A DNA stretch of 64,000 nt. It comes from Halisarca cf. caerulea. Lineage: Eukaryota; Porifera; Demospongiae; Chondrillida; Halisarcidae. The translations under genes and the position numbers were made by a program. Below are positions 49,712-62,890 of the stretch, piece by piece. Every line of letters starts with the position of its first letter. The first letter of the stretch is position 1. The notes under the pieces are model-generated. The model was given only the letters and a program-made list of their open reading frames with translations, was not told the origin of the DNA and did no database searches. The stretch is from assembly GCA_963170055.1 (NCBI GenBank), contig CAUJGJ010000292.1:312501-376500 (forward strand), in the 5' to 3' direction.

Positions 49712-51771
49712 GTGCATTGTGTGTGTATATGGGCGTACACATGTGTCAGTATGTACATGGTAGCATGTTTGTCAGTAGTTGAGGGCAAACGACTGCATTT
49801 ATTTCAACAAAATATGGATTCTAATGTTATTCTCTAGTTCCAAGTGGACCTCCACAGAACGTTACATGCACAAACATAACATCATCGTCCATCACCATTG
49901 AGTGGGAGGAGCCTAGTCCTCAACACATCAATGACAAACAAGGGATAACTGGCTACCAACTGAAGGTAGAGGGTCGGACAGTTAGGAGTACCACCACTAG
50001 GAGCTACACCTTCTCCAACCTCTTTCCTGGTGTGGAGTACACATTCACAATACTAGCAGTCAATAGTGCAGGACCAAGTGAGGACAGACATGGAGAAAGG
50101 ATTACATGCACAACATCTTCTACAAGTGAGAAAATAGTACATGCAAGTCTATTGTGTCTTCTTCAATACACCAGTATTTGTACATGTGCACAAACTTGTG
50201 TAGTATTAATGTTGGATGCACATCTTCTCCCTTCATTGTTCCTGATAATTAATGTGGGAAATCATAAATTCATGAACAGTATCTGCCTTCAATTAAGCTC
50301 GCAACCAAGGTGTGCAACACTATCAATTAGGGCTATCACAGTGACCACTATATTCAATAAGTCTTCTGTGGGTAGATTCATTTTCAGTACATCTTTGCCT
50401 GCACAGTATTCAACTTCAAAAATGGACATCTGTTTCTGTTATCTTTTAAATTGTATACTACACTCGTAGTAGCTCATACACCTCATCAAAGGTGGGAGGG
50501 GGGATCAATTGCAACAAGTAAAGTGATTTCACTATAAATGAAATGTACAGTAGACGCTATGTGATTTGTGCAAGACAGACTATATCAAGTTGACAGTGTT
50601 GTATGGCTTCAGAAACTGTGGGAAAGGAGCTACATATTATGCTGTAGTCCTGGGCTTTCATTATGCATCCAGGGAAGGTGAGGTATACGTACTTCAATTT
50701 CATGGGGTGAACTTTCATGTATCTTGGATTTTATATAGCAATTTCTGGATTTTTAAATTCGCTCATGACCATGTTTTGCATGTGCATAAGAGCCCGATCT
50801 AATTTTCATGGGTAATACTATAAACTTACACAAATGGCTTCCAATAAGCAAAAAAGTGAATATAAAACCCACTGAAGTTGAAGGGCATATGGTAGAATAC
50901 AGTAGTTTCAAATATTGGCTTGAAAATTGAATCCTATGCATAACCTCCCATTAGTGTCCAATATCTGTACACCAGTATATGTACCGAAACTTCAAGTTCA
51001 ACTACAATTTTCAGTGCTGTTCCAAATTGAATGCTTATCTGTATAAATACGGTTCATACACACCACACACAGCGCATGTACACTGTACACGAGGCTCATA
51101 CACACCTCACACAGCTCATGTACACTGTACACAGCTCATATATACATACACTGTCCATGTGCATGCCCCACAATGCCATAATGCACACATTGAAATGGTG
51201 TGTACCCAAAGTACAATGTTCTCTGAAAGGTACACTTTCCTGCCCTCCTCAGCTAGCTGTACATTTCATACCGTGTGCTTGAATAGGACATTGACCACGC
51301 ACACTGGGATAAAAACAATGTTGCTTCAAGGCTTGTCTGTAATTTGTAGGATTCTTTCTCAGGAGAATCAAGCAATTCGAGTTTAAATAACTCATGGGCT
51401 GCCTACAGCACTGGAACTCAAATTGTTTGGAAACTGTCTCTATTGATGAAACTAACACATTGTGGAACTAGCTCTTCTGTTCTAAAAGACTATTTGCTGA
51501 TGAAGTGAGGAGCAAATATGCAATTTCATCGAAATATATGTAGTTGAGTGATTGAGTATTACCGACAACAATACAAGGGCCACCTTCCAGCAGCTCAAAA
51601 GACATGACAAAATTAGCATGCAAATTTAAGAGTATCAAGGTGGTTTCCCTTGTAAAAAACACAAAGGGTATTGGGGCATGTTGATGGATAGCAGTCAATA
51701 ATAAATCTGTAAATTTTCCTTAATTAGTTTTAAAAATCTATTTTCCACATAGACAACTAAGACATGTAGAC

Positions 51772-51838
<67 letters not shown>

Positions 51839-51843
51839 ACACA

Positions 51844-51899
<56 letters not shown>

Positions 51900-53526
51900 C
51901 ACACAATGTATCAAGTTGATCTTAATTTGTATCACATAAAAGTAATTCAAAAGACAAAACGTCACTGTCTCATTTCCCTCTCAGTACCAGGTCAGCCCAT
52001 CATAAAGGGAGTACTGCCTCGTTTCTCCCTTGTTGCTATTTCCTGGAACCCACCCACTCAGAGTGGTGGACCAATCACTGCCTATCAAATTGAGTACAAG
52101 ATTGATGATGCTATTCATGACTCCACTGTACTTGAGGACAGTACACTGGGAAGATTCCATCTTGTTCAAGGATTGGGAGGGAAGGTTGGCTCAATGCACG
52201 AGGTCAGAGTTCGTGCTAGGACAGAGGCTGGATATGGTCCTTACAGCGAAAGAGTGTCCTTTGTTTTCAAGTCTATTGGTGAGTTAGCATGGGTATTAAT
52301 AGATATAGAATGATATAACATCAATTTTTGATCAGAAATCACATTCTTTAATTCACAATGGGCAAACATCATAAAATTGATATTATTATATATTGTGATG
52401 CTAGGGTTTTGTGTGTAAAGCAAATTTAGTAATATACCCTTCAATCAGACTCAGCCACACAAGCTTCTTCCTACTTTTCTCTCCTTAATTCCTTCTCTCT
52501 TTGCAGTTGAAGCTGCCGTGACCATCACTGGTTGTGATAGTGTGTCAATAAACTACACAGTCAACCCCATACCTCAGTGCTGGAACACAGCCCTTCAAGA
52601 CAGTGTGAGTGAAGTTGTAGTCTCCTATCATGAGAGCACAAACCCCTCAAACGTACTAAAGAGAAACATCCCTGTGTCTGGAGATGGAGGAGTTGGTCAG
52701 CTGTTCATCTCTGGACTGACCAGTGGACAGAGGTACAGGTTCTCTACAGAAGTTGTAGCTAGACCAGCAGCCAATGGACCATTGCCTGAGGATACCTCAG
52801 CAGCCACAGAGGTTCTCCTACCAAGTCGGGATTGTCAAGTACCAAACAACTGCAGTAAAAGGGAATACTTCATACCTACCAGTTAGTACTAGACTAGGTG
52901 TCATACATACAATTTAAAGACAATGATGCATAAACTCATTTCTTGCTTGTCATGAATTGTTTTCCTCTTATGTAATAGGGAACTGTCAGTTCATCTCACC
53001 AGAAGTTTGTATTCTTCCCACAACACAACCTAAACCACCAACTATACCTCAGCCACAGACATCACAATCTCAACCACAGACATCACAGCCTCGGCCACAG
53101 ACATCACAATCTCAACCACAGACATCACAGCCTCGGCCACAGACATCACAATCTCAACCACAGACATCACAGCCTCGGCCACAGACTACATCTCACTCTC
53201 AGCCACAGACATCGCAGCCTGAGCCACAGACTACATCTCACTCTCAGCCACAGACATCACAACCTCAGCCACAGCCAACATCTCAGCCACAGCCCACAAG
53301 AGTGACCACACCCCCTACAGTCCCCATAGGTAGAGTTGATGATCTCCTCTCCACATCCTCTGGTCCCTCTGGCCCTCCAACTAACTCTCCTGGTGGCACC
53401 AACAATGTGGGTGTGACAACAGGAGGGTCTCAAGGGGGGTCTAGTGGTGCTAGGACTGAATGGCACTTACTCACTTTGATCTGCGCACTTTTGTTTGCAG
53501 TAGTTTTTCGTGGCATGGTCAATTAA
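49124..53526 (+). CDS. G8: FN3 protein with Pro/Gln/Thr stalk and probable GPI anchor
   Basis: Exons: 49124-49193 (signal, [18 protein letters not shown]), 49328-49612 (FN3-A), 49838-50125 (FN3-B), 51985-52278 (FN3-C), 52507-52881 (D), 52979-53526 (stalk and C-terminus, TAA). Phase 1 throughout; the ORF is 619 residues. The last exon starts like the linker of the other genes (GNCQFISPEVC), then has repeats of SQPRPQTSQSQPQT, a Gly/Ser/Pro segment, and ends with a hydrophobic stretch (LLTLICALLFAVVF) and only RGMVN after it. That layout (small residues GGSSGA, then a terminal hydrophobic tail) is typical of a GPI signal; a single-pass membrane anchor is the alternative. A linker donor used in the other genes (ACAG|GTG) is ACAG|TCC here, so the exon runs on. 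AATAAA lies at 53620-53625. Confidence 0.85.
50126..51984. other. G8 intron 3
   Basis: Unlike G3, G4, G6 and G7 it has neither the 22-bp minisatellite nor the Cys-rich ORF. It holds a dispersed repeat (50690-50880), short CTCATACACACC repeats (51050-51150) and CA runs (51775-51894) close to the acceptor. Confidence 0.6.
51775..51894. repeat. (CA)n microsatellite, G8 intron 3
   Basis: CA run with two T interruptions, 90 bases before the FN3-C acceptor. Confidence 0.97.
53045..53280 (+). repeat. Coding minisatellite for the G8 stalk
   Basis: Units around CCACAGACATCACAATCTCA encode PQTSQ-type repeats; copy number could vary without shifting frame. Confidence 0.9.
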
Positions 53527-54590
53527 GGCAAGCATGTGTGTACATTACAAGAACCAGAGGCAACCACAATGATGTGCAAGCTATAACTATTGTTCTGTGT
53601 GTTATAAAATTATTATAATAATAAATAATTATTATTAGAGTCGATCAGTCTTTGCAAGGTGTGTGAACTGTAAAGTAACTCATCAATAGGTGCACATATG
53701 TTCATGATAACAATTCTCCCAAACTACAACATCAAACATACATATGCATATTATGTACATTTATACATAAACATACATATATATTATACATAATTATTAT
53801 GTACGTACATGTATGCACGCATATACTTGCGAACGCTCGCAGCGACTACCTTGCGAATGACTATTCGCGCGTGATTGCGACCAATTGTGAACCTGGCTTA
53901 ACTGCACCTATAGATCCCAGTACGGCTACCATCCACGATGGATGAGATCATAGATAATATGATGAGATAAAATAGATCAAGAAAATGGCGAATAGCAAGG
54001 GCATGAAAAATAGTACACTCACCGAATTCTGACTTTCTTCCGATTTCAAGAACACTAGCTATACGCACATAGAGTAAAGTAAAACGAGCTTCATTCGCAT
54101 TCACCGTTTACTGTGTAACCACAGGCTGGATTCCCTTTCTCCTTCCCGCCCCAGGTTTCCCGCTCAATACGCGCTGTAGCCTCGGCTGTAGCAGACAAAA
54201 TGGAGGAATAGCTAAAATGACTGTAACTAGTCGAAAAAACAGCCAGGAAGGAAGTCCTTCATCTACCATGACTCTCACCATGCATGCCAGCGCAGGTTCC
54301 CTACTGAGGAGCCAATGTCTTATAGTAGAATTGTTTTGCTATTCGGGTTCGCGTTCACAGCACGTGAGTAACAAAGCATGTTTGTTTATTAACCATAGAC
54401 TCTAATACCTATGGTTTAACCTTCGCATCACCATTACTACAACATACCACGCACGTACTTCTCGTTGGTTGGCCCCAAGGATTCTCCGTGAACGTGGTCC
54501 TCTCCCAAGGGTAGTGTTTGGAACTGGTTTCTGTAAATTCTCCATCCCCGCTATACTAGTCGATCTGGTGTTTGGTGTAGTACGTTTGCA
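53527..54590. other. G8-G9 intergenic region
   Basis: G8 3' UTR with poly(A) signal, then DNA (53900-54450) that recurs after G9 (60960-61230) and after G4 (22800-22960). It probably includes the G9 promoter. No gene seen. Confidence 0.6.
53620..53625 (+). terminator. Poly(A) signal AATAAA, G8
   Basis: AATAAA 94 bases after the stop codon, in AT-rich DNA. Confidence 0.6.
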
Positions 54591-57500
54591 ATGAGGAGGG
54601 TATCATTTCTCTGTCTCTTCCTAACTTTGGCAATCTCACCAGGAGAAAGTGAGTTCTCTGTAGAAAACAGGTTTTGTGACACTGGTTCCGACTACTTGCT
54701 TATTCTTAATTTTCTTTTTGTCAATGGATAATGCTGTCATTATAATAGATTATAATTAACAAGTAATATAGCCTACTAAATGGACTCTAAAACTATGTGT
54801 GATCTTGCCTGTATTATTTCAACTGTATATGTGAGTAAGGTATTTTGTTAGGTGTTACAAGTTATGGTGCTCTCAGCAGAGGAACGAATCTGCGTAGTCC
54901 GCAAATCAAATGAAACAAGTCAATGAATCATTAGAACTAGAACAGTCAAACCTTGTCGACAACTACACACACTAGACACACTTCACTTCTACATAGTTTA
55001 CTATCACACTACTACCATGTGGCACTCCACGTGGACAGACACAGTACACCATTGTCCCAAACCTAATGGTTACTACCAAACACAACAGTTCACAAGTAAC
55101 ATGTTCTCATAGACAAGTTCAGTACTACATGTGAATTGACCGTAGTTCTTCTGAGGGGAGAGTGTTGGTATGGACCACAGTACTACTGAGGAGTGTGTGT
55201 TGGTGTGGACCGCAGTACTACTGAGGGGGGAGTGTTGGTATGGACCACAGTACTACTGAGGGGGGAGTGTTGGTATGGACCACAGTACTACTGAGGGGGA
55301 GTGTTGGTATGGACCACAGTACTCTGAGGGGAGAGTGTTGGTATGGACCACAGTACTACTGAGGGGGGAGTGTCTGTATGGACCACAGTACTACTGAGGG
55401 GGGAGTGTTTGTATGGACCACAGTACTACTGAGGAGTGTGTGTTGGTGTGGACCGCAGTACTACTGAGGGGGGAGTGTTGGTATGGACCACAGTACTCTG
55501 AGGGGGGAGTGTTGGTATGGACCACAGTACTACTGAGGGGGGAGTGTTTGTATGGACCACAGTACTCTGAGGGGAGAGTGTTGGTATGGACCACAGTACT
55601 CTGAGGGGGGAGTGTTTGTATGGACCACAGTACTACTGAGGGGGGAGTGTTTGTATGGACCACAGTACTACTGAGGGGGGAGTGTTGGTATGGACAGCAT
55701 ACAATGTCGTCATAACGATGGGGTGATTAGGGTTGCTGTTACCATGATACTGCTTAGTTGTAATACTAAATTGGTGTATACGGATTCAGATCCACTTTTG
55801 CTTTCACTTTCCGCGTATTCACTTCCATGCAGTATGCTGGCTTTTGGCTGTATGCACTCAAAACTAGTACTAACTTTTAATGCTGCATTTGTGCTATTAT
55901 AACACTTGTTACCAAAGCCACCCATGCATGCAGTGGAGGAGTGCAGTGCATCCCGTGTATAGTGAGAGGCAAGTCTTGAGTGCAGTGTGTGAAGTAATAC
56001 ATGACTGCTTCATGTACACTGCATCCCTACAGCTGACAGTCACTGTGATCATATATACATGAATGTTTACTGTGCAGTCCATTCTGGAGTGCCCTCCCAT
56101 AAGTCATTCTCCAATCACCACTACATACTGTACTATATCAAGACTCAACTAATCGACTTTTCAGGAACCACTTTAATTATAACCTATTTCAATCCAACCT
56201 CTCCATGTTCATTTCACTTTGTCTGTCCCTGTTGTAACTGTCACTTGTCTTGATTCGTGCATTCTTTAAACTTTTAATTTGAAATTCCTTTCACATTAAT
56301 TATAAAATCAGACCCCACTTTAATTTATTAATTTGCATTAATTTATTTCTGTATTTACACTGGGCACACAAATTGAACATACATTTTCAATTTATGCGGC
56401 CATTTTTCTCATTTCTCACACCTCATCCTGACAGACTCATATGCCATCTTTTTCTCCACCCAGCAACCCCTCTGTTATGGCTACACCGCCCCATGGTGTT
56501 ACACCATCAGTCACAGTTCAGTGACTGTAAAGTATAATAATAATAATAAATGTACATGCACATGTACAGAATTTTGTAAAAGTGCACATATCAATGAATA
56601 CATCGACCATTTCTATGAAAATGCTGTAAATATACATCAGAATAAGTGGAATCCAATAGGGAAGTACGTAAATGCAACCCAATACATCGTGGATGGTACA
56701 GATTTACAAAAAATCCATAAACATTGTATGCATGTAAGCGGGACTTTACTGTCATACATATATAACCCAATTAGACATCCAGTCATCATGGTTTGTGTCC
56801 TTTTTCCCTTGCAGCTCAACTGCCTGTCCCCACTAGCATAACCTTCACTTTAGTACAGTCGAAGTCAGTCACTTTGACCATCCAAGTCTCTGGTGCTGAT
56901 AGGAAAACACTTCGTACAGATTTCACATCAAGTGACGGACACACTGTACAACTCAGTGGAACTGTGTCAAGCAACTTTGCCATTATTCAAGTCAATGGAC
57001 TTCGTCCTGGAACCACTTATACTGTGAGAGCTTTTGTTGTTGAAGGAAGTACACAAGGACAGGCTAAAGTGTCTGCTGTTACTACTAAAGCAGATGGTGA
57101 GCTTCACTCCATCTCCTACCACCGTCCAGTGTGTGCTGATGATAATGTTTGTTATCTTTGATCTCCTCAGTTCCCTCTGGACCTGTCAGAGGGTTAACCA
57201 CTTCCTCCATCTCATCAAGGAGTGCTGTACTAACATGGAATGCTCCAGAAGACAAGTTCATCAACTCTGGTAATGGGTTGACTGGATATTATGTGGAGTT
57301 GAGGAGGTTTGAGGGGAACAGGTGTGAAGGAAAAGTCAAATCAGCCAACACTGCACCAAACAGACGTAGTGTTACATTCAACAATCTTGAACCAGCCACG
57401 AGATATTGTGTAATTGTGTTCCCTGAGAACGAAGGAGGAAGAGCTAGAGAACTACATGCTAGTGGAGGGAAAACAACCTTCACAACACAACAAGATGGTG

Positions 57501-60225
57501 GGTGCATTGTTGTCTCTTATGCAACATGTGCTGTTGTACTTCAGTCACATGATAGTACATCCTCTCCTCCCACAGCTCCATCTGATTCCCCAACTCTGAG
57601 ACTAGTTCAACCTCAGTTCACTCAGTTAACTCTAGCCTGGGACGAACCCTCACAACCAAATGGACAACTCACACAATATGTCATTCAGTACAGACAAGGG
57701 AGTGGGAGATGGGTGGAGATTACTGTGTCAGCTTCGGCCAAATACAAACTCTTTACCGGTGGATTTGACAGTGGTAGTAGGTACCAGGTGAGGATTGCAG
57801 CAGTCAATGCTGCTGGAAGGGGTCCATTCTCTACTCCAGTGCAGTTCACCATGCAACCCCCTGGTGAGTGGGAGAGAGGGGGGAGTGTTGACTGTGAATG
57901 ATGTGAAGGTGGTGGGTGTGTCATGATGGGTGTGTCCTCTCTACAGTGTACGACATTTGTGTCTGTAGACTTAGCAGTACATCTGCAAAGTTTGTCTGGA
58001 AGCTCCGCTCCCAACCCTCTATGGGTGGTGAGCTAACTCAGTTGAGGTTCACACTCTCCAGCAGTGGACAAAGGAAAGAGTACACAGTAGACAAGACTTC
58101 TAGTGGAATTGTGAGAGGAGGTTTGATGAACAAAGAGTACAGGTTGTCTGTTGTATTGGTGTGGAGTGAGGGAGATCGTCTGTACTTTCAACCTGATAGC
58201 AAGGATCTAGGAAGACTTGAAACAGGTGGGGAGACTGTGGAGTACTTGTCAATGAATGTTCATTGCAGTCTTACACTAGTGTTGGGATGTCTGCTGTCTT
58301 GATTCACAGATCCAAACTGCTTTCCAACTAAACCGAGGAATTTGGAAGCAGAAAGTGTTAATTCCAAAGGCTTCACAGTGACCTGGTCAGAGCCCTCAAC
58401 CACTAACGGTCCACTACTGAAGTACATCACCACTGTGCAGTCAAAGGACAATGGACTCCCATACAGCAACACATATGAGGGGATGTCCACTAGCCTAACA
58501 GTGAGTGGTTTGGAGGAGGCTGTCCAATACACTGTGAAAGTGAGAGCTGTTAACAAATTTGGAGGAGGACGAAATGCAGTTTTGTCTGTGAGGACGAGAG
58601 ACTCTGGTGAGTTACATTGACTTTGCATTGCTTCACACTGTGTAGTCTATGGTGTTTGTGCTATTTTGAATGGTATATTGCTTCACACCTAGTTCCCAGT
58701 GGACCACCTCGTAACATCAGAGTGGAGAGGATCAGTACTACTGCTGTTAAGGTCACATGGGAAGACCCTGCTCCTGAGCATATCAACGCAGTGGGCGGGA
58801 TCACAGGATATGAAGTTGTCATCGGAAGCAAAAAGTGCAGGAAAACTGAAAAATCAATTGAAACTACAAACCTCAAAGCTGTGTTTGATGGTCTTAAACC
58901 AGGAACTATGTATTGTGTGAGGTTATTCCCCCTCAACAGTATTGGTGCTGCTCCTGATGACATTGTGAGAGATTCAGCTGTGACAGTGGAGTTCCCTCAT
59001 GTATTGCGTAAGTTAGCCACAGTGTTGCATCATCACAATGTGCTGTATATACTGCATGTGTATACTGGTAATACTGCCTCACAGCTGCACCAAAGCCTAT
59101 TGGTCAGACAGTGTCATCAACACATGCTGTTATTACTTGGCAGAAGGTGGAATCCACGGATGGCGAGAACCCTGTAACCAACTACCTAATTAACAACAGT
59201 AGCAGCAACGAACCAATCACTCTTCCTCCTGACAGTGAGTACTATAACGTGACTGGTTTGTCCCCAGGAAGAGAATACACAGTGAAAGTAGCTGCTAAGA
59301 ATGCAATGGGAGTTGGTAGGAATGCTGAATACACCTTCAACACTACAGGTGAGAGATATTTTATTATACATTCCATGATAAAAGTATTTTTTAATCAACT
59401 ATTAAGTACTGATATAGTATTTGACTTTAAATCAATGGTTCTCATTCAGCTATACACAAAATATCCATGGAATTGGAAAAGACAGGAAATAATGGTTAGC
59501 ACACATGCAGACGATATGTGTATTATCATGTACTACACTAGCTGCCATTGGTACAGCTCCCAGTGGAGCAGCTCGTAACATCAGAGTAGAGAGGATCAGT
59601 AACACTGCTGTTGAGGTCACATGGGAAGACCCTGTTGTGGAACAAACTACTTTGGGGGGCAGGATCACAGGATATAGAGTTGTCATTGGTAACAGGAAGT
59701 GTACAACCGAGCTGCAAACATGGACAGTGCAGGACAATGTCAATACAGTTAGGTTCGGCAGCCTCGAGCCAGGAGGTAGGTATTGTGTGAGGATTTACCC
59801 TTTCAACAATGACGGTCCTGCTCCAGAGAATATAGTGAAGGACAGTGCTGTGACCACCAAGCTTCCTGACCTACTGGGTGAATTGCATGGCCCCCGCTTG
59901 TCTGTGTTTGACCTTGCACTACTATGTTAACCGCACCCTTTGTGACCACTCAGATGCACCCAAACTGGTTGGTACTGCTCTAGAAGACTGTGCCGCCCTT
60001 CTGTGGAGTGAAGTAGTATCCCCAGATGAGGAGAACCCTGTAATCAACTACATTGTCTACCCCAGTGATGGCAGCCTCCCTATCATTCTCCCCCCTACTG
60101 CTCGGCACCACAATGTGTTCAATCTAACCAAAGGAGAAACATATGCAGTGAAAGTTGCTGCTAAGAGTGGATTGGGAGAGGGAAGAAAAGCGACGTTCAA
60201 CTTTACCACGTGTAAGTCTACATAA
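54591..60225 (+). CDS. G9: secreted protein with 9 FN3 domains, type II
   Basis: Exons: 54591-54648 (signal, RRVSFLCLFLTLAISPGE), 56815-57096, 57171-57497, 57576-57863, 57947-58225, 58310-58606, 58693-59007, 59085-59348, 59557-59877, 59954-60225 (one FN3 each). All phase 1; the ORF is 900 residues. Exons 2-9 match G2 exon by exon; the last FN3 is not in G2 but is in G4. As in G4 the last exon keeps a donor-like TGTAAG and then reaches TAA after four codons (TCKST). FN3 signatures include LTLAWDEPSQPNG, VKVTWEDPAPEHIN and CVRIYPFNNDGPAPE. The signal exon is unlike that of G2 and of the type I genes. Intron 1 is 2.2 kb with a 35-bp minisatellite. No tail, ITIH or anchor module is visible, so it is probably secreted. 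Confidence 0.85.
55150..55695. repeat. 35-bp minisatellite, G9 intron 1
   Basis: About 16 units built on GTTGGTATGGACCACAGTAC then TACTGAGGGGGGAGT, with 3-base deletions (ACTCTGAGG). Confidence 0.93.
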
Positions 60226-61356
60226 CAGGAATTAATATAAGTGTATACTACAAGCTGAATGTACAAGAATGGTAGTCATTGTTCATTTCCCATATACACA
60301 GGAATGCAGTCTCAGAAGATGCAGACTATAAATATACGCATACAAAAATCTTGTTTATTCCTTCAGTACATTTCCAGTGATCACATGATAGTCCACTATG
60401 TTGTAACATGAAATTCAATATTGTTTCATGAATCAATATAATTATTGCTTTGAAACCCTTTTTCAATCCATTTATATGATGATGCGTTGTTAACTGGTGT
60501 GGCTCTTGACAGATCATCCAGCAGCAAACATACCTCTCATCTGCTTCCACTCATCACCTGTGCAGCACAGCATGAAGTGAAGCGCTACTGTACGAAGAAG
60601 CATCACTGCATGCTATTATTGCTAAAATAGCTAATTCATGATGAATGGTTTTACAGAACTTAATTGTATATACCTAATATTGTTACAGAGAATCTGAGAA
60701 TTTTGTAACATCAGACGAAAAGATAACCCAGAGTAGCTGATGGGCGGATTACATGGCAGCTAGTACATAAATTGAACCTTTGTATGCCCACACACTCGTG
60801 AACTCACACAATACATGAATATGGAGATATGCATTATGCACATGTGGATACTGCATGACAGCTCTCATGCACCAGTAGATGCTGCTGGATCAATCAGCTT
60901 CTGTGATCGGCACTAGCTGAAGTTGGCCACTGAATGAATTAAGACAGCTAAAGAAAATCTATTCGTTACACATGTCAATCCACTTGCCAACTGCACCTAC
61001 CCAGTACGGCTACCAAGGTCCATACATGCCATGATGGATGGGATAAACAATCACTCTTTTAAAAAGGCATCACCTTTTAAATGGCGAATAACAAGGGCAT
61101 AAAAATACTACACTCACTGAATTCTGACTTTCTGTGCATTTCACGAACACTATTATGTACATAAAATAATTCAGGGTTTGAGTATAATATAATCTATGGT
61201 TCGAGTTTGCTGTATAACCACAGGCAGGATTAGTCCATGTCCCAGACTATGGAAAGCCAAAGTGGACAAAATTCAGTATCAAAACCGGATCCTTGATTGA
61301 TCCTCGTCCTCGATACACGATTCTCGATCCCCGATACACTCTCGATTCTCAATCCA

Positions 61357-61397
61357 CACACACACACACACGCGCGTGCACACACACACACAAACGT

Positions 61398-61466
<69 letters not shown>

Positions 61467-61467
61467 T
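61357..61467. repeat. (CA)n microsatellite
   Basis: Interrupted CA run with CGCG near its start. Confidence 0.95.
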
Positions 61468-61904
61468 GCAATTACACATGTTCCATACATTATGCATGCT
61501 CACATGGTCACATGGTGACGTACATGTGGAATGCATGCATAATAATAATAATGATCTTACGTATATCACACAGAGCATAATATAACAATGTGCTGCATGT
61601 ACATGTGCACACACGCAAAACTGTCACACAAATATACGTGCAATTGCACACATTATTATTATAATAACTGATACAGCAATAATTCATGTGCATGCATTAC
61701 TTAATTAAGAGTGCATGGACACACGATGTTCATGAAGTGCTGTGGATGTGTTTGTGTATAGTACTGGATATGGTGGTGCTGTGACAAATATTTCTCACTA
61801 GCACCACACACATCCCCAGTGGACACATATCGAGTTTCCGCAAAGTGTTGTGGATGGATTAATTTTGTGCACTGTTAAATTTCTCACAGGTCGACGAACA
61901 CACA

Positions 61905-61911
61905 CACACAG

Positions 61912-61987
<76 letters not shown>
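61905..61987. repeat. (CA)n microsatellite
   Basis: CA run, long and nearly pure. Confidence 0.95.
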
Positions 61988-61989
<2 letters not shown>

Positions 61990-62344
61990 ATGCACAAATA
62001 CACGCGCACACACACACGAACACACACCACTATAGTATTCATCTCCTCTGCATTAGATCTGATTCACTTCTCTTATTGAGTTGCCAGCACATCCTGTAGG
62101 AGTGGAGTTGATAAGTCTAGTCGCTGTTTATGGGATAGGTGACCTCTGTTATTCAATTTTGCATGCCTTGCTTACTGCAGTTTAACATGTTCTTGGATGT
62201 TTGTAACACTAGCTTCGTGACAAAACAGTGCCCCGGGTTCAGTTGTGCATCCAAAATTATTGGCAAATGTTTATGATGATCTTTTGTCCTATACTTTTAG
62301 TACACATTAATTCCTGTCTTAGGCTAAAAATTTTCTCTTCATTC

Positions 62345-62580
62345 TCTAGCTCCCTTATATCTCCCTACCTCCCTCACCTCTCCCTCTCCTCAGAGTCTCC
62401 TCACCTTGCCTCCCTCACCATCCCTCTCCATGCTTCCGTCTCCCTCACTCCCCCTCCCTCTCTTTTCCTTACCTCTCCCTCTCCCTCACCCTCCCTCTTC
62501 TGCCCTCCCTCATGCACCTTCCTCCTCCCTCACTTCTCCCTCTCCTTCCCTCCTTTAGCTCTCCTCCCCATTCTTCTTTT
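62345..62580. repeat. CT-rich (CCCTC)-type low-complexity tract
   Basis: Pyrimidine-rich tract dominated by CTCCCTC words. Confidence 0.85.
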
Positions 62581-62890
62581 TCGATAGATTATGTCAACCT
62601 TGTGTTTGTGGTGGTGGTAGGACCTGTATGTGATGCTGTCTATTGGTATGCCATAATGTCATTGTGCATGTGGCTATATAATCCATTGATTTATTGATAT
62701 ATAGCCAATGCAAAAGCACATGAAGGGTGCCCCTGGGTGTATAACATTATACTGTACATATGCCCATTATATGTACAGTATAATACACTCACTATACAGT
62801 ATAGTATAGTACACCTGTGAATGTGTATGTGTGTGTGTGCATGTGTCGATCTATGCGGTGCATGTGTGTGTCGATCTATGTGTACAGAAA

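Larger units (their letters stand above)
60226..62890. other. Region downstream of G9
   Basis: 60226-60850 matches the G4 downstream region. 60960-61230 matches the region upstream of G9 (53900-54140), as if another gene once started here. Then CA runs (61357-61460 and 61905-61987), a CT-rich tract (62340-62580) and unique DNA up to the retroelement. No gene seen. Confidence 0.6.

Noticed and set aside
53821..53890. GCGAACGCTCGCAGCG-type inverted words as a possible RNA gene
   Set aside because: Short CpG-rich unique DNA; no tRNA or rRNA structure could be built.
62228..62697. ORFs over the CT-rich tract (PPSLLPLLPS type)
   Set aside because: Low-complexity translation; no conserved domain or start context.
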